Of a stretch of 64,000 bases of DNA, positions 48,438-56,211 are shown in pieces. Each line of letters opens with the position of its first letter. The first letter of the stretch is position 1. A model generated the notes under the pieces. That model ran no database searches, had not been told where the DNA came from, and saw only the letters and a list, made by a program, of their open reading frames with translations. This DNA comes from Pseudomonas sp. efr-133-TYG-5. Lineage in GTDB: Bacteria > Pseudomonadota > Gammaproteobacteria > Pseudomonadales > Pseudomonadaceae. The stretch is taken from positions 1,612,001 through 1,676,000 of the forward strand of contig NZ_JARVSM010000001.1 in NCBI RefSeq assembly GCF_030209175.1, written 5' to 3'. The position numbers and the translations under genes were made by a program.

Positions 48438-48896
48438 CTAAAGCCAAACTGCATCCCACTGCGGATAGTCGCCAATCTTGGCCACCAATCCAGCACGCAA
48501 AGGGTTGGCCACCACATACCGGGCCATCTTTACCAAATCATCCTCCATTCTGAGCGCCCGGTCGTGATAGCCCTGCTGCCATATCGGACCGCTCGTTCCG
48601 GTGCAACGGTTAACCTCTCGAGCAGCCAAGGACTTGGTCTCACCCATCAGTCTGCGCAAGGAACAGTTTTTGAGCTCGATCAACCAGTGAAAATGATCCG
48701 GCATCACCACCCACGCCAGTGAATTCGCGAGCCCAAGCTCTTGCGCACGGCGAAATTGATGAACCACCAATCTGCCCAGAGCGAAGTCAGCAAATAGCGG
48801 TTCGCGATCAAGTGTGTTGGTGGTCAATAGGTAGATACGGTCACCCTCAGAGCAACGACCGATACGCAGACGACGTGAAGCTGATAATTCCGCCAT
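48438..48896 (-). CDS. REP-associated tyrosine transposase (RAYT)
   Basis: A 152-residue single-domain HUH nuclease of the TnpA-REP family. The metal-binding HUH motif is in VVMPDHFHWLIE (His68 and His70), and the catalytic Tyr is probably Tyr127 in ARYVVANPLRAGLV. IWQQGYHDRAL is also conserved. Such enzymes cut single-stranded REP hairpins and are thought to spread REPs. The gene is intact and flanked on both sides by REP pairs, the standard REPtron arrangement. It is a domesticated, vertically inherited gene rather than an active insertion sequence. Confidence 0.93.
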   Translation of the reverse strand: MAELSASRRLRIGRCSEGDRIYLLTTNTLDREPLFADFALGRLVVHQFRRAQELGLANSLAWVVMPDHFHWLIELKNCSLRRLMGETKSLAAREVNRCTGTSGPIWQQGYHDRALRMEDDLVKMARYVVANPLRAGLVAKIGDYPQWDAVWL

Positions 48897-48992
48897 TCCC
48901 TGGCCCTTCGCATGTTCAGTTCATGGAAAGGCTAGTCATGCGAAGGGCGGAAGGTGAGACGGCGTTTAGCAAAATGTGTAGTCACGGCCGTA

Positions 48993-49085
48993 TTCGCGAG
49001 CAGGCTCGCTCCCACAGGGGCCTGGGACCTTCAGACATTTTGTGTCTGCCTGCCAGACCTGTGGCTGCGAGCCTGCTCGCGCACG
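48993..49085. repeat. Inverted REP pair upstream of the RAYT (GCGAGC..GCTCGC type)
   Basis: TTCGCGAGCAGGCTCGCTCCCACAG and the inverted CTGTGGCTGCGAGCCTGCTCGCGCACG are separated by about 41 bases. They belong to a different REP class from the pair on the downstream side of the transposase gene. Confidence 0.88.
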
Positions 49086-49155
49086 CTGCTATTCAGGCAC
49101 CCCGGTCAAACCGTCCCTCCACTTCCGAGAGCTGAAGGGACACGGCAAAGCGCTG

Positions 49156-50226
49156 TTAAGCCTCGTTGCCCATCAGCCAGCGCAGCGCCTCTGGCAACGA
49201 GGTGCGCCAGTCATCCGGGAAGGTATGGCCGCCGGCATGGGTACGCGACTTGACCTGGTTACCCTCTCCGAACAGCTCGCGGAAATCGGCGCTCATCTGC
49301 AGATTGCCCGGCCCTTCGCGGTTGCCGTTGATGACAAACACGCGCTTGCCGCGGGCCTTGCTTTCGGTCGGTGTCGGTTGCCGGCCGCCAGGCGACAGCA
49401 GCAGTGCACCGGCGTAATCCTCGGGATGTTGCGCCAACAGCGCGCCGGCATGTTGCGAGCCCTGGGAGAAGCCCATCAGGTACACCTGCTTGCGGTCGAT
49501 GCATTGCTGCGCGGCCAACTGTTTCAGGCCGTTCTGCACCGCTTGATGGGTGCTCTCGAAGCCCGGACCGCTCCAGCGAAAACTGTCGACGGCATTGAGC
49601 ATTTCCGTGCCGTTGATGCCGAGAATGATGGCGCCGGTATCGGCCAGCGGCTGGTAGCTATCATCCAGCTCACCGTTGACGCCATAGCCGTGCAGCCAGA
49701 CCACGACGGGCCGGCAGGCTGGCGGCACGGGAATGCCGGCAGAGGGGTTGAGCACCGAAATCGCGCCGACCTTGCCCGGGGCGATTTTCTTGTAGCGCTC
49801 CTGCGCGTTGGCCAGCACCTTTTTATACGTCGCGGTCTGGCGCAGCTCGGCAAAATCCTGATCGTCGGCCAGCAGAGGGCCGAACCACAGGCCGCGATCA
49901 TCGGCCTCGCGCAGGAAGCGCTCGGCCAGCTTGTCGTCGCCACGCCGGGCAAATAACGCGGCGATCTGATAAGGCGCCACCAACTGCTGCGGATCTTCGC
50001 GGGAGGCCGCCAGGTATACCGCGATGGCCTGCAGGGAGTCGCTGTCTTCGAGCTTTTCCGCCCGCTCGATCAGTTCGGGCACATCGTCGGCATTGAGCAG
50101 TGCGGTGACCACCGGGCTCAGCGCCTGGAACGCGATGTCGTCGGCATCCAGCGGCTCGGCGGCGTGCAGAAAGGGAGTGCAGAGGGTCATGGCCGAAGCC
50201 AGAGCGATGGCGAATAGCGTCTTCAC
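49156..50226 (-). CDS. Exported alpha/beta hydrolase with N-terminal helical-repeat region
   Basis: A 356-residue protein with a signal peptide (…CTPFLHA-AE). A helical, TPR-like region (about 60-150: PYQIAALFARRGDDKLAERFLREADDRG) is followed by an esterase-like alpha/beta hydrolase domain. The oxyanion segment VVVWLHGYGVNG and nucleophile elbow GFSQGS (LMGFSQGSQHAGALL) are present, and a late His lies in THAGGHTFPDD. Predicted to be a periplasmic esterase or phospholipase-like enzyme; the substrate is unknown. The start is GTG at 50226 with AAGGAAG upstream. The longer open frame lacks sense. Confidence 0.82.
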   Translation of the reverse strand: MKTLFAIALASAMTLCTPFLHAAEPLDADDIAFQALSPVVTALLNADDVPELIERAEKLEDSDSLQAIAVYLAASREDPQQLVAPYQIAALFARRGDDKLAERFLREADDRGLWFGPLLADDQDFAELRQTATYKKVLANAQERYKKIAPGKVGAISVLNPSAGIPVPPACRPVVVWLHGYGVNGELDDSYQPLADTGAIILGINGTEMLNAVDSFRWSGPGFESTHQAVQNGLKQLAAQQCIDRKQVYLMGFSQGSQHAGALLAQHPEDYAGALLLSPGGRQPTPTESKARGKRVFVINGNREGPGNLQMSADFRELFGEGNQVKSRTHAGGHTFPDDWRTSLPEALRWLMGNEA

Positions 50227-50302
50227 GCAAATCTTCCTTGATTCAAAAAACGAGAGGGGCGGCAGTCTATAGACCCCGCCCCGCTTCGTCATCATCAAAC
50301 TG

Positions 50303-50743
50303 TCAGGCCGCCACCCCCGCATCCGCCTTCAATTCCAGCGCCTCCACCGCTTTGATCGCCACCTGCTCGTCAATGTCCGACAGATCGCCGCTGATGCCGA
50401 TCGCTCCCAGCACATTGCCCGCCTGATCGCGGATCAACACTCCGCCCGGCGCCGGCACGACGCTGCCCTGGCCCATGCTGTTGAGCGCGGCGATGAAGGC
50501 CGGACGTTGTTGCGCATCCAGCGCCAGCAGGCGCGAGCCTTTGCCCAGGGCTATGGCACCCCAGGCCTTGCCGATGGCGATATTCGGGCGCAACAGGCTG
50601 GCGCCATCTTCGCGTTGCAGGGTGACCAGGTGGCCGCCGGTATCCAGGATTGCAATGGTCAACGGCGCGGCAGCGATGGCCCGCCCCGCACGGATAGCTT
50701 CGTTGACCAGGTTGACTGCGACTTTCAAGGTTAAAGCGCTCAT
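50303..50743 (-). CDS. GlcG/HbpS family (DUF336) protein
   Basis: A 146-residue protein of the GlcG/HbpS family (known haem-binding members exist). LTLKVAVNLVNEAIRAGRAIAAAPLTIAILDTGGHLVTLQREDGA and PGGVLIRDQAGNVLGAIGISGDLSDIDEQVAIKAVEAL are family hallmarks. It is divergent from gcl (268 bases between starts). The family often accompanies glycolate or glyoxylate genes, which supports a role, of unknown nature, in that pathway. Two identical palindromes in the shared promoter region could control both directions. Confidence 0.88.
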   Translation of the reverse strand: MSALTLKVAVNLVNEAIRAGRAIAAAPLTIAILDTGGHLVTLQREDGASLLRPNIAIGKAWGAIALGKGSRLLALDAQQRPAFIAALNSMGQGSVVPAPGGVLIRDQAGNVLGAIGISGDLSDIDEQVAIKAVEALELKADAGVAA

Positions 50744-50836
50744 GGTGCCGTCCTCATTTTGTTATTGGGAAAGTCGTGAAGCTGCGCGTTTGTGCCGCAG
50801 CTGGATGCAACAAATAGAACACAATGAATTATTTTT

Positions 50837-50846
50837 TTGTATACAA
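50837..50846. promoter_or_regulatory. Candidate operator, TTGTATACAA (distal copy)
   Basis: A perfect 10-base palindrome in the divergent region between the GlcG/HbpS-family gene and gcl. An identical copy lies 138 bases away at 50975-50984. Both are followed by T on the gcl side. Such short palindromes are typical of GntR- or IclR-type repressor sites. The regulator is not in the window. Confidence 0.6.
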
Positions 50847-50974
50847 TAATTCTCGAAAAGCGCTACATGCGACGAAAAGCCACAGCAGATCCGGCTTCCG
50901 ACGAATGAAACAGGCGCTTGAGAAAATGGATTGACCTGCGCCGTCCGCCGTGAATACACTCTGCGCAAAGCCAC

Positions 50975-50984
50975 TTGTATACAA
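50975..50984. promoter_or_regulatory. Candidate operator, TTGTATACAA (gcl-proximal copy)
   Basis: The second perfect copy of the palindrome, 27 bases upstream of the gcl ATG. It lies where a repressor would block initiation or early elongation. It is identical to the copy at 50837-50846. Confidence 0.62.
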
Positions 50985-51011
50985 TTACAAAACGTAAAGA
51001 GGCACAAAACC

Positions 51012-52787
51012 ATGAGCAAAATGAGAGCAATCGAAGCCGCCGTTCTGGTGATGCGCCGTGAAGGGGTTGATACCGCCTTTGGCATTCCCGGCGCCGCCAT
51101 CAACCCGCTGTACTCCGCCTTGCAAAAAGTCGGTGGCATCGATCACGTCCTCGCTCGCCACGTTGAAGGCGCCTCGCACATGGCCGAGGGCTACACCCGC
51201 ACCAAGGCCGGCAACATCGGCGTGTGCATCGGCACTTCCGGCCCGGCCGGTACCGACATGGTCACCGGCCTGTACAGCGCCTCGGCGGACTCGATCCCGA
51301 TCCTCTGCATCACCGGCCAGGCACCACGTGCCCGTCTGCACAAGGAAGACTTCCAGGCCGTCGACATCACCAGCATCGTCAAACCGGTGACCAAGTGGGC
51401 GACCACTGTTCTGGAGCCGGGCCAGGTGCCCTACGCGTTCCAGAAGGCCTTCTACGAAATGCGCTCCGGCCGTCCGGGCCCGGTGCTGATCGACCTGCCG
51501 TTCGACGTGCAGATGGCCGAAATCGAATTCGACATCGACGCCTACCAGCCGCTGCCACTGGCCAAGCCGAGCGCCACTCGCGTCCAGGTTGAAAAAGCCC
51601 TGGCGATGCTCGACCAGGCCGAACGTCCATTGCTGGTAGCCGGCGGCGGCATCATCAACGCCGACGCCAGCGAGCTGCTGGTGGAGTTTGCCGAGCTGAC
51701 TGGCATTCCAGTGATCCCGACCCTGATGGGCTGGGGCACCATCCCTGACGATCACCCGCTGATGGTCGGCATGGTCGGCCTGCAGACGTCGCACCGTTAT
51801 GGCAACGCCACCCTGCTCAAATCCGACGTGGTCCTGGGCGTCGGCAACCGCTGGGCCAACCGTCACACCGGTTCGGTGGATGTCTACACCGAGGGCCGCA
51901 AGTTCATTCACGTCGACATCGAGCCGACCCAGATCGGCCGCGTGTTCACCCCGGACCTGGGCATCGTCTCCGACGCCGCCGCCGCGCTGACCGTGTTCAT
52001 CGAAGTCGCCCGTGAATGGCAAGCTGCCGGCAAACTGAAGAACCGCAGTGCCTGGCTGCAGGATTGCCAGCAGCGCAAGGCCAGCCTGCAACGCAAGACC
52101 CACTTCGACAACGTGCCGGTCAAGCCGCAGCGCGTCTACGAAGAAATGAACCAGGTGTTCGGCAAGGACACCTGCTACGTCAGCACCATTGGTCTGTCGC
52201 AGATTGCCGGCGCGCAGTTCCTGCACGTCTACAAGCCGCGGCACTGGATCAACTGCGGCCAGGCCGGCCCGTTGGGCTGGACCATTCCGGCGGCGCTGGG
52301 CGTGGTCAAGGCCGATCCGAACCGTAAAGTCGTGGCCCTGTCGGGGGACTATGATTTCCAGTTCATGATCGAGGAGCTGGCGGTCGGCGCTCAGTTCAAA
52401 CTGCCTTACATCCACGTCGTGGTGAACAACTCGTACCTGGGGCTGATCCGTCAGGCCCAGCGCGGGTTCGATATGGACTACTGCGTGCAGCTGTCCTTCG
52501 ATAACCTCAACGCGCCGGAACTCAACGGTTATGGCGTCGATCACGTCGCAGTCGCCGAAGGCCTCGGCTGCAAGGCCCTGCGTGTGTTCGAACCGGCTGA
52601 CATCGCCCCTGCCCTGCGCAAGGCCGAAGAGCTGATCGAAGAGTTCAAGGTACCGGTGATCGTCGAGATCATCCTGGAGCGTGTGACCAACATCTCCATG
52701 GGGACCGAGATCAACGCCGTCAACGAATTCGAAGACCTGGCGCTGGTCGGCAACGACGCGCCAACGGCGATTTCGCTGCTCGATTAA
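51012..52787 (+). CDS. gcl: Glyoxylate carboligase Gcl
   Basis: A 591-residue thiamine-diphosphate and FAD enzyme. It joins two glyoxylate molecules to tartronate semialdehyde with loss of CO2. The diagnostic feature is Val51 in [17 protein letters not shown], in place of the catalytic Glu of related ThDP enzymes. The ThDP-binding motif is GDYDF...NN ([15 protein letters not shown]). The length is standard. The start is [11 protein letters not shown] (ATG 51012), with AAAGAGGC upstream. First gene of the gcl-hyi-glxR-glycerate kinase-pyk cluster. Confidence 0.97.
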   Translation: MSKMRAIEAAVLVMRREGVDTAFGIPGAAINPLYSALQKVGGIDHVLARHVEGASHMAEGYTRTKAGNIGVCIGTSGPAGTDMVTGLYSASADSIPILCITGQAPRARLHKEDFQAVDITSIVKPVTKWATTVLEPGQVPYAFQKAFYEMRSGRPGPVLIDLPFDVQMAEIEFDIDAYQPLPLAKPSATRVQVEKALAMLDQAERPLLVAGGGIINADASELLVEFAELTGIPVIPTLMGWGTIPDDHPLMVGMVGLQTSHRYGNATLLKSDVVLGVGNRWANRHTGSVDVYTEGRKFIHVDIEPTQIGRVFTPDLGIVSDAAAALTVFIEVAREWQAAGKLKNRSAWLQDCQQRKASLQRKTHFDNVPVKPQRVYEEMNQVFGKDTCYVSTIGLSQIAGAQFLHVYKPRHWINCGQAGPLGWTIPAALGVVKADPNRKVVALSGDYDFQFMIEELAVGAQFKLPYIHVVVNNSYLGLIRQAQRGFDMDYCVQLSFDNLNAPELNGYGVDHVAVAEGLGCKALRVFEPADIAPALRKAEELIEEFKVPVIVEIILERVTNISMGTEINAVNEFEDLALVGNDAPTAISLLD

Positions 52788-52803
52788 CTGCTGACCGCTC
52801 CCA

Positions 52804-52897
52804 CTGTGGGAGCGGGCTCGCCCGCGAAGGCGGCTTCACATTCAACACAGTTGTTGACTGATCCACCGCTTTCGCGAGCAAGCTCGCTCCCCCAGGG
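52804..52897. repeat. Inverted REP pair between gcl and hyi
   Basis: CTGTGGGAGCGGGCTCGCCCGCGAAG and the inverted CTTTCGCGAGCAAGCTCGCTCCCCCAGG are separated by about 39 bases. They sit inside the operon and may lower read-through or protect the gcl mRNA end. Confidence 0.9.
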
Positions 52898-52931
52898 ATC
52901 GAATGACCTGCTATTTACACGGGAGACCACC

Positions 52932-53714
52932 ATGCCGCGTTTCGCAGCCAACCTGTCCATGCTGTTCACCGAACAGGATTTTCTTGCCCGTTTCGACGCC
53001 GCCGCCAAGGCTGGCTTCAGCGGTGTCGAATACCTGTTCCCTTACGACTTCAGCTCGGCCGAAATCAAGGCCAGGCTCGATGCCAATGGTCTGACCCAAG
53101 TGCTGTTCAACCTGCCAGCCGGTGACTGGGCCAAGGGCGAGCGCGGTATCGCCTGCCTGCCGGACCGCGTCGAGGAATTCCGCGCCGGGGTCGATCTGGC
53201 GATTGCCTACGCGCAAGTGCTGGGCAACACCCAGGTCAACTGCCTGGCCGGCATCCGCCCACAGGGTGTGGACGATGCCACCGTGGAGAAGACCTTCGTC
53301 GCCAACCTCAAGTACGCCGCCGACAAGCTGCAGGCAGCCGGCATCAAACTGGTGATGGAAGCGATCAACACCCGCGACATCCCGGGTTTCTATCTGAACA
53401 ACACGGCGCAGGCCCTGTCGATTCGCGAGCAGGTCGGCAGCGCCAACCTGTTCCTGCAATACGACATCTACCACATGCAAATCATGGAAGGCGATCTGGC
53501 CCGCACCCTGCAATCGCACCTGGGCGAGATCAACCATGTGCAGCTGGCGGACAACCCGGGGCGCAACGAGCCGGGTACTGGCGAGATCAACTATCGCTTC
53601 CTGTTCGAGCACCTGGACCGCATCGGTTATCAGGGCTGGGTCGGTTGCGAGTACAAGCCGCTGACCACCACTGAAGCGGGTCTTGGCTGGTTGAAAACCC
53701 ACAACGCAATCTAA
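52932..53714 (+). CDS. hyi: Hydroxypyruvate isomerase Hyi
   Basis: A 260-residue TIM-barrel enzyme that interconverts hydroxypyruvate and tartronate semialdehyde. The N-terminus MPRFAANLSMLFTEQDFLARF and the metal-site segments are intact: MEAINTRDIPGFYL, QYDIYHMQIMEGDL, GEINHVQLADNPGRNEPG and YQGWVGCEYKP (final Glu). I chose the ATG at 52932 because it gives the family N-terminus; the longer frame runs through a REP. It lies 144 bases from gcl. Confidence 0.95.
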   Translation: MPRFAANLSMLFTEQDFLARFDAAAKAGFSGVEYLFPYDFSSAEIKARLDANGLTQVLFNLPAGDWAKGERGIACLPDRVEEFRAGVDLAIAYAQVLGNTQVNCLAGIRPQGVDDATVEKTFVANLKYAADKLQAAGIKLVMEAINTRDIPGFYLNNTAQALSIREQVGSANLFLQYDIYHMQIMEGDLARTLQSHLGEINHVQLADNPGRNEPGTGEINYRFLFEHLDRIGYQGWVGCEYKPLTTTEAGLGWLKTHNAI

Positions 53715-53730
53715 GAACACGGCAAACAAC

Positions 53731-53820
53731 CTGTGGGAGCGGGCTTGCTCGCGAATGCGGTGGTTCAGTCAACACGGATATTGAATGTTCCACCGCATTC
53801 GCGAGCAAGCCCGCTCCCAC
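53731..53820. repeat. Inverted REP pair between hyi and glxR
   Basis: CTGTGGGAGCGGGCTTGCTCGCGAATGC and its inverse (53793-53820) are near-perfect, with a 34-base loop. It is one of three REP pairs within the gcl cluster. Confidence 0.92.
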
Positions 53821-53875
53821 CCAAAGCAACACCCCCTATTTCGCTTGAGCAAGACAAAAACAAGAGGATTTTCTC

Positions 53876-54769
53876 ATGGCTAAAATCGGATTCATCGGCA
53901 CCGGCATCATGGGCCACCCAATGGCGGCAAACCTGCAGAAAGCCGGTCACAGCCTGTTCCTGTCCGCGCACCACGACGCCGCCCCGGCCGACCTGGTCGC
54001 CGCTGGCGCCGTCGCCCTGGCCAACCCGAAAGAAGTCGCCCAGGAAGCCGAATTCATCATCGTCATGGTGCCGGATACCCCGCAGGTCGACGACGTACTG
54101 TTCCGCGCCGATGGCGTTGCGGCCGGCATCGGCAAGGGCAAAGTGGTGATCGACATGAGCTCGATCTCGCCAACCGCGACCAAGGCGTTCGCCACGAAGA
54201 TCAACGAGAAAGGCGCGCAATACCTCGACGCGCCGGTATCCGGCGGTGAAGTGGGCGCCAAGGCTGCGACCCTGAGCATCATGGTCGGTGGCGACGCCGA
54301 TGCCTTCGAACGCGCCCTGCCGCTGTTCCAGGCCATGGGCAAGAACATCACCCTGGTCGGCGGCAATGGCGACGGTCAGACCGCCAAGGTGGCCAACCAG
54401 ATCATCGTCGCGCTGAACATCCAGGCTGTCGCTGAAGCCCTGCTGTTCGCCTCGAAGAACGGCGCCGATCCGGCCAAGGTACGTGAAGCACTGATGGGCG
54501 GGTTCGCCTCCTCGAAGATCCTCGAAGTGCACGGCGAGCGCATGATCAAGGGCACCTTCGATCCGGGCTTCCGCATCAGCCTGCACCAGAAGGACCTGAA
54601 CCTGGCCCTGCAAGGCGCCAAGGAGCTGAACATCAACCTGCCGAACACCGCCAACGCCCAGCAAGTGTTCAGCACCTGCGCGGCCATCGGTGGCAGCAAC
54701 TGGGATCACTCGGCGCTGATCAAGGGCCTGGAACACATGGCCAACTTCTCGATTCGCGACAAAAAATAA
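53876..54769 (+). CDS. glxR: 2-hydroxy-3-oxopropionate (tartronate semialdehyde) reductase GlxR
   Basis: A 297-residue beta-hydroxyacid dehydrogenase that reduces tartronate semialdehyde to glycerate with NAD(P)H. It has an N-terminal nucleotide site GFIGTGIMGHPMAANL, substrate-site LDAPVSGGEVGAKAATLSIMVGG and the catalytic Lys region GDGQTAKVANQIIVALNI. The length is typical. The ribosome binding site is AAGAGGATTTTCTC. It is the third step of the glyoxylate-to-glycerate cluster. Confidence 0.95.
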   Translation: MAKIGFIGTGIMGHPMAANLQKAGHSLFLSAHHDAAPADLVAAGAVALANPKEVAQEAEFIIVMVPDTPQVDDVLFRADGVAAGIGKGKVVIDMSSISPTATKAFATKINEKGAQYLDAPVSGGEVGAKAATLSIMVGGDADAFERALPLFQAMGKNITLVGGNGDGQTAKVANQIIVALNIQAVAEALLFASKNGADPAKVREALMGGFASSKILEVHGERMIKGTFDPGFRISLHQKDLNLALQGAKELNINLPNTANAQQVFSTCAAIGGSNWDHSALIKGLEHMANFSIRDKK

Positions 54770-54792
54770 AGCCCTGCCCCACTGCTTAAAAC

Positions 54793-54886
54793 CTGTGGGA
54801 GCGAGCTTGCTCGCGAAGAGGGCGTGTCAGTCGACATGGATGTTGACTGATCCACCGCTTTCGCGAGCAGGCTCGCTCCCACAGGG
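54793..54886. repeat. Inverted REP pair between glxR and the glycerate kinase gene
   Basis: CTGTGGGAGCGAGCTTGCTCGCGAAG and the inverted CTTTCGCGAGCAGGCTCGCTCCCACAG are separated by about 39 bases. Third REP pair of this cluster. Confidence 0.92.
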
Positions 54887-54930
54887 ATCTCTACCGCCCT
54901 TTCGAATAACAAGAATTCCGGGAGCCCGCC

Positions 54931-56211
54931 ATGTCGGTCGATCCGCAACAACTGCTGCGCGAGCTGTTTGCCACAGCCATCGACGCGGCTCATCCGCAGC
55001 AAGTCCTCGAAGCCCATCTGCCCGCCGACCGCACCGGCCGGGTGATCGTCATCGGCGCCGGCAAAGCCGCCGCGGCCATGGCCCAGGTGGTCGAGCGCTG
55101 CTGGCAGGGTGAAGTCTCCGGCCTGGTCGTGACCCGCTACGGCCATGGCGCCCCCTGCGAAAAAATCGAAGTGGTCGAAGCCGCGCATCCGGTGCCGGAC
55201 GCCGCCGGCCTCGCCGTGGCCAAGCGCGTGCTGGAACTGGTCAGCAACCTGAGCGAAGACGACCGGGTGATCTTCCTGCTGTCCGGCGGTGGCTCGGCCC
55301 TGCTCGCCTTGCCGGCCGAAGGCATCACCCTGGCCGACAAGCAGACGATCAACAAGGCCCTGCTCAAATCCGGCGCGACCATCGGCGAGATGAACTGCGT
55401 GCGCAAGCACCTCTCGGCGATCAAGGGCGGCCGCCTGGGCAAGGCCTGCTGGCCTGCCACCGTCTACACCTATGCGATTTCCGATGTACCGGGCGACCTC
55501 GCCACGGTCATCGCTTCCGGCCCGACCGTGGCCGACCCGAGCACCAGCGCCGAAGCCCTGGCGATCCTCAAGCGCTACGCCATTGACGTGCCCGCCTCGG
55601 TGCGCAACTGGCTGCAAAGCCCGGAGTCGGAAACCGTCAAGCCCGGCGACCCGAGCCTGGCGCGCAGCCACTTCCAGCTGATCGCCCGCCCGCAGCAATC
55701 CCTCGAAGCGGCAGCAGTGAAATGCCGCCAGGCCGGTTTCAGCCCACTGATCCTCGGCGACCTGGAAGGCGAATCCCGCGAAGTGGCGAAAGTCCACGCC
55801 GGCATCGCCCGCCAGATCCTCCAGCATGGCCAGCCGCTGGCGGCGCCGTGCGTGATTCTCTCCGGCGGTGAAACCACGGTCACCGTGCGCGGCAACGGTC
55901 GCGGCGGACGCAACGCCGAATTTCTCCTCAGCCTCACCGACAGCCTCAAGGGCCAGCCGGGCGTCTACGCACTGGCCGGTGACACCGACGGCATCGACGG
56001 CTCGGAAGACAACGCCGGCGCAATCATGACCCCGGACAGCTACGCCCGCGCTGCCGCCCTCGGCCTGAGCGCCAGCGACGAGCTGGACAACAACAATGGC
56101 TACGGCTACTTCGCCGCGCTCGATGCGCTGATCGTCACCGAGCCGACCCGCACCAACGTCAACGACTTCCGCGCCATCCTGATCCTCGAGAGCCCTAAAC
56201 ATGACGCCTGA
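54931..56211 (+). CDS. ttuD: Glycerate kinase / hydroxypyruvate reductase-annotated TtuD (MOFRL family)
   Basis: A 426-residue MOFRL/DUF4147 family protein. VIGAGKAAAAMAQVVER is near the N-terminus, LLSGGGSALLALPAEG lies at about 110-125, and the C-terminal MOFRL domain contains CVILSGGETTVTVRGNGRGGRNAEFLLSL. The family phosphorylates D-glycerate to 2-phosphoglycerate. Older annotation calls it hydroxypyruvate reductase TtuD, but the kinase role fits the place between GlxR (makes glycerate) and Pyk (uses phosphoenolpyruvate). It overlaps pyk by 11 bases. Confidence 0.9.
   Translation: MSVDPQQLLRELFATAIDAAHPQQVLEAHLPADRTGRVIVIGAGKAAAAMAQVVERCWQGEVSGLVVTRYGHGAPCEKIEVVEAAHPVPDAAGLAVAKRVLELVSNLSEDDRVIFLLSGGGSALLALPAEGITLADKQTINKALLKSGATIGEMNCVRKHLSAIKGGRLGKACWPATVYTYAISDVPGDLATVIASGPTVADPSTSAEALAILKRYAIDVPASVRNWLQSPESETVKPGDPSLARSHFQLIARPQQSLEAAAVKCRQAGFSPLILGDLEGESREVAKVHAGIARQILQHGQPLAAPCVILSGGETTVTVRGNGRGGRNAEFLLSLTDSLKGQPGVYALAGDTDGIDGSEDNAGAIMTPDSYARAAALGLSASDELDNNNGYGYFAALDALIVTEPTRTNVNDFRAILILESPKHDA

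Noticed and set aside
48438..48896. RAYT gene considered as an active insertion sequence
   Set aside because: No terminal inverted repeats or target duplication; single-domain TnpA-REP proteins of this kind are normally resident genes.
50985..52544. Minus-strand open frame of 519 codons over gcl
   Set aside because: Antisense of a well-supported enzyme gene; Asp/His/Gln-rich product without motifs.
52804..54886. Regularly spaced palindromes that might be taken for a CRISPR array
   Set aside because: The units are inverted pairs in separate intergenic spacers with genes between them; they are REP elements and no cas gene is present.
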